In this document: piece after piece, positions 1 to 11,000 of the stretch
Layout: every line of letters begins with the position of its first letter
Numbering within the stretch: position 1 is the stretch's first letter
Source: Bromus sterilis
Taxonomy: Eukaryota; Streptophyta; Magnoliopsida; Poales; Poaceae
Assembly: GCA_950022295.1 (NCBI GenBank)
Contig: OX465595.1
Coordinates: 223,041,770-223,105,769, forward strand
Direction of reading: 5' to 3'
Length of the DNA: 64,000 nt
Position numbers and translations under genes: made by a program
The notes under the pieces: model-generated
What the model was told of the DNA's origin: nothing
What the model saw: only the letters and a program-made list of their open reading frames with translations
The model's database searches: none

Positions 1-112
1 GCGGTTTGCGGGCTGACCGTATATTTTTATACGGGCCGGGGGAATTTTAGCGCGCCTGCTGTTCCGGACCGAAAACTGTAAAATGGCCAGAAATATACCA
101 CACCTACTAGAG
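1..112. mobile_element. Possible terminal fragment of a DNA transposon
   Basis: The first bases resemble a class of grass DNA-transposon ends: a GC-rich stretch followed by a terminal-repeat-like ACTAGAGTTGCTCTTA. The other end would lie left of the window, so no terminal inverted repeat or TSD can be checked. It could equally be intron sequence. Confidence 0.2.
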
Positions 113-433
113 TTGCTCTTATAGACTCCTTAGTGTTAGAAACTCTAGAGATATTTGAAGGCATTTAGAGAAAATGTAGAGGCTGCTTGATCTTAGATCT
201 GGTTGGCAACGAGGCAGTTACATGGTTTACTTTCAGTGAGTTTTATGCTTTAGCTGACTCCTATCTGAATTTCTGTCCTCTCTGTTTCTGTTCCGTTAGT
301 TATCCCTTTTTTGCATGATGAAATTATAAGCATCAATGTCACAATTCATGAGTAAACCAAAAATGAATATATTTTGTGTTAACCTGATGTAGAGCAGGCA
401 CTACATGTACTGATACTGTATTATTTTTGGCAG

Positions 434-982
434 GAGAGCTCTGTGGATGCATCTCAATGGAGGAACATCAAGCAGCATGTGCTACCTTATGGTTCTTCAA
501 GGCCACTAACCCGTGAGCTTTCCTTAGACGCATCTTCAAGTGATTCAAAAGGCATAGAGGCATCAACAAGCATGTCATCAGAGAGCACTTCTGTGGTAAT
601 CAATATTCCCAAGTTCGCCGAGGTTAGCGAAATCACAACAATTTATTATTGTTAAATATACTACTCCCTCCGGCAGGAATTACATGTCGCTTAAATGGAT
701 GTATCTAGTGCTCGATACATCCATTTGAGCGACAAGTAATTCCGACCGGAGGGAGTATTAAAAGTAAGATGATTCATATCTGCTGTATGACAGGGTGTTG
801 AATATGGGAGGCAGCCAATGGTGGCATCCTCCACTTTGGTAGAACTAACAACTAGGCTAGATTTCTTCAAAGAACGGAGGTCGCAACTGATGGAACAACT
901 CCATAGTCTTGATTTAGGGCATGGATCTGATTCTCAGGGTTTTCCATACAGGCCGCCTTATCCTTGGAACAGTCCGAGGTAG
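434..982 (+). CDS. C-terminal two exons of an unidentified plant gene
   Basis: Two phase-0 exons join cleanly. Exon n-1 is 434-622 (63 codons): it follows a T-rich tract ending in GCAG and ends AG|GTTAGC. The last exon is 794-979 plus TAG at 980-982, preceded by GACAG. The combined 125 residues start ESSVDASQW and end PYPWNSPR. They are hydrophilic and Ser-rich (about residues 25-55), followed by a probable short helix, LTTRLDFFKERRSQLMEQL, which looks like a coiled coil. I see no catalytic motif or membrane segment. Upstream exons and the start codon lie left of the window; 121-433 reads as intron. Evidence for a real gene is the consistent phase across two canonical introns and the absence of repeats in the exons. 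I do not recognise the family. A pseudogene cannot be excluded because only the 3' end is visible. Confidence 0.65.
664..755. mobile_element. Stowaway-type MITE in the last intron
   Basis: A 92-bp element has terminal inverted repeats CTCCCTCCG / CGGAGGGAG flanked by TA (662-663 and 756-757), the Tc1/mariner target. Its whole length is a near-palindrome (ACATCCATTTGAGCGACA faces TGTCGCTTAAATGGATGT), so its RNA would fold into one long hairpin. It is too short to encode anything and would be mobilised in trans by a mariner-like transposase. It sits about 40 bp after the 5' splice site of the intron. Confidence 0.92.
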
Positions 983-1879
983 GATATGGTCATTTATATC
1001 CTCGGCAGAGTTTCTTCCTCCGTATTCATCATTTGGTGGCAGTGTAATTTTTTTCTCTTTTCATCTTGAATACTTGTTCATTGTTTTGTTGTTGCATAAG
1101 GTAGCTATGGAGTCTTGAATGTGAGGTTGTAGCCGCCTATATGTAATGTGTCAAGGGGTCTAAACCAGTTTTCCAGAGATGTGGCAGCATATATGTTTTT
1201 GTTTGGTGTGTCTTCGAATAGGGAATAGGCTGGTTTGCCGTGTTGTTCATACCTACTGTATATTACAAAAGGAGTAGATGATAAAATGAGAATCGTGCTT
1301 GAATGCAATTTTTAGTTGATTTATGTTGCTTGTCTATTTGTATCTATGACTGTTGTGATGCCATGCTAGTGGGCAAGCTGTTGACGAGCTGAGTGCCACT
1401 CTGTTCCATGTTAATCTTGGAGCCAGGTTGGACTTGATCAACAATATCAGCAGTCCGCACAAGCCATATAAAAGTTCATGTACATGAACCTATGATTGAT
1501 TTGCAGACTTGTGCTGGACAAGCTTTCAAAGTTGTCTACATTAGCATGTCTTGGTTACATGTTATCATGTCCTGGAACAGGCTCGCTGCACTTCATACAT
1601 AAAGCACAACCGAACAAAGGTCGAACGATACAAGGTGACGAGATACCCCTCATATAATGCCGCTCTTAAATTGAAGAGATACCCCTCGTATAATGCCGAC
1701 CTTAGGATACTCGAATCACAGATATGCTGTCGTCACCACCACCACTCACACCCCGCCTTCGAATGCCAACCGCCATCACCCATACTGTTGCGGTCAATCA
1801 TCGACCAGTGCAACCATCGAGCGACGATTGAACAAAATCAAGCAAGGGAAGACATGGCCCATCTTTTGCTCGATGGATC
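983..1879 (+). other. 3' UTR and downstream flank of the edge gene
   Basis: No convincing gene is seen. The first few hundred bases are probably 3' UTR of the gene ending at 982. The stretch from about 1550 holds overlapping open frames and a short tandem repeat. The segment ends at the GGATC target duplication of solo LTR H and continues at 52106. Confidence 0.5.
1640..1704. repeat. Two-copy 36-bp tandem repeat
   Basis: The unit beginning GAGATACCCCTC and containing TATAATGCCG occurs at 1640-1675 and again at 1676-1704 (second copy truncated), with three or four mismatches. Confidence 0.8.
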
Positions 1880-2299
1880 TGAAAGGGCATTCATACTTTT
1901 AAGCATATTTTGATGTTGATGACAATATACATATAGGGTATTAATTATATTTGCTAAGTGTATACATAAGAGACTAGTCCTTTTGACATCATCGTGCATG
2001 GATCATGGGCTAAACAACATCCTGGAAACTCAAGAACGGTACATGAAAGGCAATCAACGTTAAGTCTTCTTATCTGTTACATCTTGAGTTATAAGGGTCC
2101 CTGCATTATTAAGAGGGGATCATAAGGTTTAGTTTTTGACTTTCTCAAGTGCTAAAAATTAACAAAAGTAAACAACATATCTCTGTACTAAGACTAAGTT
2201 TCACTCGGTTGAGATGGGTATCCAAAAAGATTAAGTTGCGGAAAAAATAAGTGCTACACTTGTGGCACTTCTCAGGGTCCTTAAGTTCGAATATCTTAT

Positions 2300-2805
2300 G
2301 TATATGGCCGGACCATCCGGGTCCTGTTGGATCATCCGAGCTATGACCGGACCATACAGGTCCAGACGCCCGAGATCATCTTAAATCAATCATAGAAGCG
2401 AGTTTTCCCATGGACGGACCATCCGGGTCACTAGTCGGATCATCCGACTGGTCCCCTAGACGTTCGAGATCTTATACGTGAATCACAGAAGGGTTCTCGC
2501 ATATGGTCAGGCCATCTGGGTCCCAAGCTCGACCATCGGGGCATCGCCCAGATCATCCGTATTGCTACTCGGACGCCTGAGATGTTGGCCCCCGCTTACA
2601 GGAAGATATGCGGGTTAACAGACAATTCAAACTCCTGTTCGGACGTCCGGCTATCCCTTGTGTAAGTCCTGCCGGGCTGCTAGCCGACCATCGGGAGACC
2701 TCCTAGCTCGGCTAGGAGTTGACCTACCTGAACCATCCGGGTCGCTAGTCGGACGGTCGGGCATCGCGCGGATCATTTGGGTTCCTACCCGGACGCCCGA
2801 GGCAG
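2300..2805 (+). repeat. Degenerate ~100-bp tandem repeats in the U3 of LTR H
   Basis: Units carry GGACCATCCGGGTC, then CGGATCATCCG, then a GACGCCCGAGATC-like tail (tails at about 2368, 2462, 2576 and 2797), with ATCA(T/C)AGAAG between the first units. Copies are diverged. The array ends about 40 bp before the TATA box, the usual place of LTR enhancers. Confidence 0.7.
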
Positions 2806-2842
2806 GCCACTTAAGTGGCCAACGACTTGATTTCTTGGGGAC

Positions 2843-2849
2843 TATAAAT
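2843..2849 (+). promoter_or_regulatory. TATA box of LTR H
   Basis: CTATAAATACCCCTC is a textbook plant TATA context, followed by a C-rich leader. It defines H as plus-stranded and 1880 to about 2875 as U3. Confidence 0.7.
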
Positions 2850-2875
2850 ACCCCTCTCCCACTCCGGGACCACTT

Positions 2876-3146
2876 CATTTGAAGCACTCCCAAGAACACA
2901 AGTGCTCCCTCTCCACTTCTCCCACAGTAAATCGTAGATCATGGAGATTTGTGCGAGTTCTTGGCGGATCTTCCACACCGTGATAGATTCGTCCTTTCCC
3001 AATCGATCGACCAAAGAAAATCATGATTTAAGCAAGTCTTGAGATTTTCCCCATTGATCTTGTTACTCTTGACGGTTGGAGACTCCTATGTGGGTAGGAG
3101 TTCTTCGGAGAGGAATCAACCATTGTGATTACCCCCCTTGCGTTTG
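2876..3146 (+). other. R-U5 region of LTR H, left piece
   Basis: This is the C-rich leader downstream of the TATA box. It contains no gene. It stops at GTTTG (3142-3146), the target duplicated when element A inserted. Confidence 0.6.
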
Positions 3147-4058
3147 TGTAACACTCTCACTGCCAGTGAACAGTAATCACCATTACTGTTGATCACTACT
3201 GTTCAATTTTTTTGCTTTGATCAACTGGTTTAGTTCAAATTCAAATTCCACTTTGCTATTATTGAAAGCAAGGTGATCATGGATCTTGGTCATTCTAAGG
3301 CCCGATATGCGGTACTGTTCCAGATCTAGATGTTTCCATCCAGATCCGGGGACGAAGCACATATCGGTCCCACCGCGACATATGACATAGCCATATGCCC
3401 CGGATTTCCAACATGATATCACAACATTACATATACAAGGATACAACATCTCATACAATCGGCATACAACTGCCTTAATACAATACATCAGTGAAAGATA
3501 CATGTCTGGGTACAGGCTACAATCAAATGCCTACCGGCAAAGAGAAAAACATCGATCCCCATAACCACACGGTTCCAGGCCCTCCGGCGGGATCCGCCTA
3601 ACTAGTCGTCGTCGAGTCTCCACGTGAAACGTCGTTCACCATACCTGTCGTCGATCAAGAACCCTGAAAAGAGTTTGGGGTAGTATCATGAGTACAGAGG
3701 TACTCAGCATCCAACTGTAGTGGTCATCTGACCCAACAAAGACTTTATCACTCGTCATTCTAGGACAACTAGTAGTTTACGGTAAGGATGGGGTAAATGG
3801 TGAGGTTGCTGGCGCACTAGCATTTATGAAGTGGCTAACGATCTAGAGAGTAAGATAAGAAGCCAAGCATTCGATGAGGAATCGCCTCCAACAAGTCTGC
3901 TAATCACCTACTTACGCAAGCATAACACCTAACCTATCCTTGTCCTCCTCTTCGCATCCCGACGAAGAAGAAGCAGCCAAGGCACACACACGTTGATCAA
4001 GTTATATTAAGATTATCTCAGTTGTTGTTGTCTATGAACAAGGAGTAGGTCTCAAGTC

Positions 4059-4112
4059 GTCCATAACCGTGGACACGGCTTCTCGAAAAGATTTAACCCT
4101 GCAGGGGTGTAC
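4059..4112 (-). repeat. Shared LTR block, copy in C1
   Basis: On the minus strand it reads GTACACCCCTGCAGGG, then CCGTGTCCACGGTTATGGAC. The 12-bp palindrome is degenerate here (TTCTCGAAAAG on the plus strand). Confidence 0.8.
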
Positions 4113-4933
4113 CAACTGCCCATTACAAGGCTCCGCACGCACGCCCATCTCTCTCAGTTGCTACCAATGATAGGCAACCATTTTATGATTTAGTCCCAAG
4201 AGATCCGGAACGACAGGTCCCTCTAACTAACAACGCACAAATCCGGGTGGCCCCCGGTGAGTCGACATCCAACTCAAAAGCCGGTCGCGCTCTTGAATCG
4301 GCCTCTACCGTCTGGACGAGGTCGGGTTAGCTACCCAAACTATGTGGGCAACCCCCGAGCTTCTAGGTGTGGACCAACAAAGAAACCATGTCTCCGCTGG
4401 CCCGAGTTGTTCGAAAATCTGCGAGGTCAACACTCGCACACACACGTTTTGCAAAAGGTAAAACCAGCTTGGGCCACCACTAGAAATGTTTGAAGCTAGA
4501 TAGGTAAGAAGAGGGGACCCTATAGCATCCCACACGCGGTTAGGAACGCTAAGTCTTAACACCAATACCCGGAACTCGGATCCTAGGTGACTCGAATGGA
4601 ACAAAGCGTCGGGGCGGGATAGCCTAGACCTTCCATCCTTCGCCGAATATAGTCAACATTATAATAATCATATCATCCACAACAATATAATAATGTGATA
4701 TCCCAACCAAGGAGTAACATGGGTAACATCGTGGCATCCTAAGCATGCATACTAAGCAGGGGCTGAGCAACGAGCAATAGTAACATAGCAGTACATGGTT
4801 TGCTGGGAGGGGACATGGCTGTATCAGTTTGAAAGATGCTGTAAACATGTGGTAGGATCAAACATCGAACCTATCCTAGACTAGCATGCAAACCGCTGGT
4901 TGAAATAGAATGGATCACAAGTAATGTATAGTC

Positions 4934-5002
4934 CTTGCCTGTTGATAAGTCGGGTTTCGAAGGTGTTGCCGATCGCAAGCTCGCATCGTCTTCGAGAGGT
5001 AC
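4934..5002 (-). other. Coding-like segment X in C1
   Basis: A 23-codon open frame begins VPLEDDAS and ends KPDLSTGK. It matches C2 (49220-49288) with several substitutions and no frame change. Function unknown. Confidence 0.35.
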
Positions 5003-8000
5003 CCGCGGAAGCACACTAGAGGGTAAACACTGGAAATCAATCAACGAGCAAGAACTCTATTACTACGAAGCAAACACGAGCAAGCATCAACAAGAAGGCA
5101 ACACGAGACATCGCACCTAGCGTCGAGAGCGGTTACTAAAAGGTTAAGTGGAGTACTCGTCACACACGACGATACCGCACATTTACAAGGGTTCAAGTTG
5201 TTTAGCTACAGGTTATCAACAAAGGTTGTTAACATGGCATCTCACTCAAGCATGGCATAACACACAAACATGACAAGAGGTGAAGCACAAAGTAAACTAT
5301 CTAATCTAGTCATTTTAAGTGGGGGTAAAACCTATACATGCCAACTATTGCGGACCCCACGATAATTATTGCAATTGATACTGTTCTGTCCTAAACCATA
5401 TTTTATATTTGTTATTAGCAAGCAAGAGCAGCATAAACACAATCTACATGCAACTCTAGTCAAGTTACATATAGGAAACATTTTAATCGGAGCAACGGTT
5501 AAAAAGTTATTGTAGTTATAGTTTACAGTGGCAAGGGTTGTAATTAGCAGGTAAACAACATGTAAACAAAGTCAAACATGGCAAAAGAGCACATTTTATT
5601 AATCTACGCAAAATTCTAAGCAACTTTCATGTTTAAAGCATCGCGATCCGAACTATCGTTAAAAAGATAAGGGCACCGCCAAAAAAACTAATACAATCTG
5701 CAAACTATTAATAAAACCCTAGCAAAAAAAACTAAACATGCTGAAACAAGGGGGCGCTAGATACTAGCAAACGCCCACGGGCGAAGGATAGCGGTGGGCC
5801 GAGCCCAACCCAACAACAGAAAAAAAAGGAAGGCGTCCTCACCTTGCTGGGCCGAGGCCCAGACCGGCCGGTGGGCGCTGGATAGTCATCTCCCGCCTGG
5901 GCGCAGAGTAAGCAGCGGCCGGGTGGACTGCTCGCTGGGCCGAGGCGGAGGTGGCCCGTGGGGGAGCTGGCGGCTGCTGGGCCGCTCGGGGCAGGCCGGA
6001 CCACGGAGCGGTGGCGGCTGGGACGCCGCTCGATCCCGATCGGAACCGAGGACGCGGCGGCGACGCGCGCACGACGCCGGTGAGCGGCGCGACGAGGGAG
6101 GTCCGGAGAGGGTACAGGGGAGACGCGAGGTCGAGGCGTCGGCGGATCCGGGGCTAGGCTGGCCGCCGACGGGGTACATGGGGGCGCGGCGTGGTTCCAG
6201 GGGAGGCGGCAAGAGCTCCTCGAAGCTCCGTCAATGGCGGCCTGTGCGTCTTGGAGCTCCAGTCGCGGCGGGCGGCGACGCTGTGGTCTGTGGGAGAAGG
6301 GGAGGAGGTGAGTGAGGAGAGGAGGGGCGCGGGGTGGAGGAGCTCCTCACCAGGGTGGCGGCCGCGACGAGGTCGCAGGCAAACGGAGGCGGCGCGGGGT
6401 GGCCGTGCTCTCCACGGGCGGCGACACGACCCGGATGGGCTTGGCGGGCCCGCAGCGGCGGAGGAGCGGCCCGGCGGGGCCCGGACGCGGCTGGAGGTGG
6501 GAGGCTGCTCCGGTGGAACGACGTGGCGCAATCTGGTGCGTCTGTCTCCTGATCTGACGGCTGGAACGCGTCCAGATCTAGGGTTTCGGGGAACTTGGGG
6601 CTATGGACGAAAATTTGGAGCATATCTCGGGGTGTGGCTGAAATTTTGGCTTAGGGAAACCCTAGAAAGGGGTGGGGAGTGTGGTTGTCTTTATTTAGCC
6701 CAGGTGGCTGGCAGTTTGCAAAAACATCCCCGATTTTCCTCTCGCGCGTGTGGTGTTTACGTTTCTGACCGCCGGGGGTCCGCGGGACCTCCGATTCGGG
6801 TAAAACTTCGAACTACGCGATAAACGCGTCGAGCCGGCGGTGTTCACCTCGCACTGGAACCGCTCCGAGAAAACTTTCCGGTGCGCTATAAAAATAAACT
6901 GTTTAATTATTAAACGGGGTTTTCGTTCCGTTGGCTGCGGCTGGTCTCGTGCGGGTTTTCGCGACGGTGATCGGGTGAAACCCGGTGTCGCAAAGGTCGA
7001 GTGTCAGGGTGGAAAGGGTCGGTCTCCGTCCGATACGAGATAAGAGGGGGAAAAATAATCGCCGATCGATAAATCGGGGATGCAAACACCGCAAACAAAT
7101 CAGACAATCAAACAATTCACACCGAAAACAATTTTTTTTAATTTTTGCAAAATCTGGCCTCTTACAGTCATCATGAATCAAAACAATTCCAAGCTCAAGT
7201 CAATTTCCTTTGAATTGAAATCAAATAAAATGCTCATATTGCCTTTGGTGGAATATTAAAACCAATGTGCAAAATAAACTTTCTCCAAAAATGTGCTTCC
7301 ACTTTTATTAAATCACTAATATTTAGTGGAGTCACACCAATTTGGGGATTTTATTAACCTCCAAATTATTTCAAACAAATCAGAACAGTAGCTAAAAACC
7401 CGAAATTAATCATTTAATATTTAATTCAAATATTAAACGACTTTTAAAATTGCCCAAACCTTTTGAGGCACTAACCTATGGTTATTACTTAATTATGGTA
7501 CACATTCAACATTTTACAAAAATGCCTAGGTTAGTAAAACCAATACAAAATAGAAATAACAGAAAAAGAAAAAGAGAAAACAAAAGAAAAAGCAAAACCT
7601 ATCTAACCCCACCGCCAGGCCCAAACCACCTGGCCCATTCCCCTTTTCCCCCCTGGGCCAGCAAGCCCACAGCGCCCCCTCCAGCCCAGGTAACCCCCCG
7701 GTCGCCCTCCCCTGTTTCCCCTGTTCGCGCACCCCCGTGGCGGCCATCGGCCGGTGCCACGGCGAGCACCGTCGCCGTGCCGTGCATCGGTAGCACCCGA
7801 CGGCTACAAGACACCCCGAGGCAGCACTGCGTTCGTGCCCTAACCCTAGAACGCCCTGGATCTCAAGCCCCCTCCCCCCTCTGCTTCTCCCGCTCAGGCC
7901 CGAGCGGCTCCCTCGCCACCATCACCACGCCGGCGCGGCCATCGAACTCCGTCCTCGCCGCCTTGTTGTCTGCTGGGCTGCGCGTCGTCGGCATCGTCAT

Positions 8001-11000
8001 CCTCTGCAGCGAATCGGACCGGGGGCGACCACCTCGAGCGCACGAGGTCGTCTTCAACCTCCGGCCGCCGACGTCTCCCCAGCGATTCCGACCACACCGG
8101 TGACCCTTCGGCCCCGAGACCTCTCCCCTGCAACCAACGTGAGCTGCGCTTGACTTCCCCCCATTTACCTCTCGGTTTGCACACGGCGGCGCCGTCCCCG
8201 CCATGACCAGTAATCCGACGCCGCTCCGTTCGTTGCCGCCGTCGTCCTGAGCCGCTCCAGAGCGCGCCAATGGTCCCAGGCGACGCGAGCATGAGCGCTC
8301 GTTCGAACGAGTCCCTCCCCACTCGATTTGGTGCCCTGTGGTGCCTAGGCCACACTCGCCGGATCCCTCTGTACCTCGCCGCCGGTTAGTTCTGTTGGTC
8401 ACTGACCGGCGGGCCCCCCTTGTCAGGACGCTTGATTAGCGTTAACCCCCCTAAGCCTATGACCAGTGGGCCACCCCACCCCCTAAGAACCCTACTAAAT
8501 AAAAGAGAGAAATAACCCCCCTCACCCCCTGACATGTGGGCCACTGCCCATTAGATTAATTAAAATGGTTAAATTGACTAGTAAGTGAATGACACATGGG
8601 CCCCTACCTATTAGTACTAATTAAACTATTTTAGTTAATTTGATTGCTGTATGACATGTGGGCCACCCTTTTGTTTTATTAAATAAAAATGATTTATCAA
8701 TATGTGAGGCTGACCAGTGGGACCCACTGGTCAGTATTAAATCTGGATAATGTTAGATTAGATAATAAAATAAATTATAAAATGATTTAAATTGAATTAA
8801 ACTTTGAAATGGAATATCTTTTAAACCGTAAGTCAGATTCAAAAACTTTATACATCAAAATTGACCAAAAAAATATAACGAATACGAATACGCTATCCGT
8901 TCGTCTACCACACCCCTCTAACACAACGAACATCGACATTCCCCCTCTCCGGGCCGTTTGTCCGATGATTGCCCGATACCGATAAACTACCCGGATGAAT
9001 TTATTCTGAACACGAAAGTTGTTCAGAATGGATCAACTAGCACGGATACACCTTTCACATGTTTGTCGGATGTCCACGACACCTACAGCATGGTACCTTC
9101 CCCCTCCGGACACCCTGTCCGGTAATCACCCGGAGCTGGCCGTTCATCCCCGGATGAATTCCCGCTCCGAGCAACGTGCATTGCACTGCGTTAGAACACC
9201 GTTAGCTTTGCATCTGTCATGTCATGCATCTATTTGTATATGCTTGCTTTGTATTTACTGTTTCTTCCCCCCTTAATCTCCGGTAGACCCCGCTGCTGCC
9301 GCCGACTACACCGCCGCTGAGTACGACTACTACCTCGACGACCCTACCCCTACCGTCGGGCTTCCAGGCAAGCAGAGCCATTCTCTTCCCCAGATATCGC
9401 CTATCTTTTCGTACATTTCTTGCACTAGGCATTGCTGCTACTGCTACGTTACAATCCTATTCAACTGCATAGCTTATCATTGTCGCTATCCTATGTAGAG
9501 GGCCACGCCGTCGGCCCCTCCTACCTATGCTATCCTATGCTGCCATGTATATATATGTCTTATAATCAGTAGTTAGCCCTGTGCCTTGTTAGTCAATAGG
9601 ATTATATAGCGGGTCGTGATCACTCTAGGAGTGATCGTGGAAACGATACATTATAAACTGCTACAGGTACGGTTCAGAGCAGACACCGATGCAGGCCCCT
9701 ACCCTGGTTCTGCCGAGCCACCTCAAGTGTGAGCTATCGAGGAGTAATCCTTGTACTCCACTTGTAACACCCTCAGATCCAGTACAGTAATCACTACAGT
9801 GATTTCACTGTTCCTGGTCATCACTGTAACTGATCAAGCCATGATCACCTTGTATCATAGCTCTGTCAAATTCCTACCCCGATAAAATTTTCAAATACAT
9901 GTGGATTATAAATCTTGCTCCAAGAATTGTGGATGCATGTCAATTAACTTGGTCTTGGATAAACCAAATCAACCCTAGTCATTTGCAGGATCCCAAGTCA
10001 TTGATGATTATAAAACCCATGTTGCGGGGTTATCAAAATTTTCATGGGAATTTAACTGAAAATGAAAATCATAGTAAACCATAAATGATGCTACCACTTT
10101 GATCAGTTGTAAATACTCAGTGGGTCACCTTAATATGAATTAGATTTTAATTAAAGTGAATTAGGAATAATAAATGAAATAAAAAAATAGCTAGGAAATT
10201 ATTAATTTCCATGGATTAATAATAGACATGTGGGAATTAAAGTTGAACTAAAAATGGTGAGGCCAATTTTATTAAATTTCAAATAATCATTAGGTCAAAT
10301 AAATATAGTTTCGTTAATTTATTAATTTGTTTAAATAATATAAACAAATTAAAACAGTAGCAAATAGCCACCATTAATCAATATTCAATTTGTATAAAAT
10401 CTAAATGGTTTATTTATTGCTCAAATCTTTTTGTAGCAGCAGTAGAAATTGAAACACCAATATTGGTATAGATTTCAAAATTTACAAAATAAAATTGACT
10501 TTAAAACAAAAATCTAAACAGAGGGAAAACCTACAAAACCCTAAGATAAAAGAAACCTATAAAAAAAGGGAAAACACTATCCTACGCTACTGGGCGTGGC
10601 CCACCCGGCTCACCCCACCTCTCTTCCTCACTGTTCCCCCTTCCCACACGCACAGGGCGCCATGGCAGAGGGCCACGCTGCCGGCCCCTCCTACCTGCTC
10701 CCCTCCCCTCTCTCACCTGCCCCGTAGACGATAAGGATGCCCACAGCTGCCCCCCTGTCCTCACTCCCTCCCCTCCCCCTCGCCTCGCTCTCTCTCTGCT
10801 TCCGGTGAGGACCGCGCACCCGCGACCACGGCTCCGGCGCCGACGCGGCCAACGGCGAAGACTGACCGCGCCACAGTGTCCGGAAGCTTGCACGTGCACG
10901 ACCTCGTCTCCCCCATCATCTCGCTCGAGCTGCCGGCCACCCCATCGTCGGAATCGAGCTCTTCTTCCCCGCCACAGCCACCGCGCGATTCGCCGCCCGT

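Larger units (their letters stand above)
3294..7166 (-). mobile_element. Solo LTR C1 (long-LTR Gypsy family C)
   Basis: This is a 3873-bp insertion in A's 5' LTR; the flanking GTCAT (3289-3293, 7167-7171) occurs once at the matching point of A's 3' LTR (near 43411), which proves the junctions. Read on the minus strand it starts TGTAAGAGGCC and ends CCTTAGA. It holds no PBS, PPT or gag-pol. Orientation comes from the order of shared modules: coding-like segment ending in GK (4934-5002), palindrome block (4059-4112), hairpin (3689-3706), acidic segment (about 3603-3665). A GC-rich gene-like block lies at about 5790-6560; its open frames on both strands are a composition effect. Confidence 0.88.

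Noticed and set aside
5794..6823. Long overlapping ORFs (173 and 210 codons and others on both strands) in C1
   Set aside because: They lie in a GC-rich LTR block where stops are rare, are open on both strands, and have low-complexity Gly/Arg/Pro translations with no domain.
7450..8103. 217-codon ORF, with a 230-codon counterpart at 43667-44359
   Set aside because: These are the two LTR copies of A, so similarity is expected. The frame is Pro-rich and low complexity, and length changes between copies come from indels that do not respect codons.
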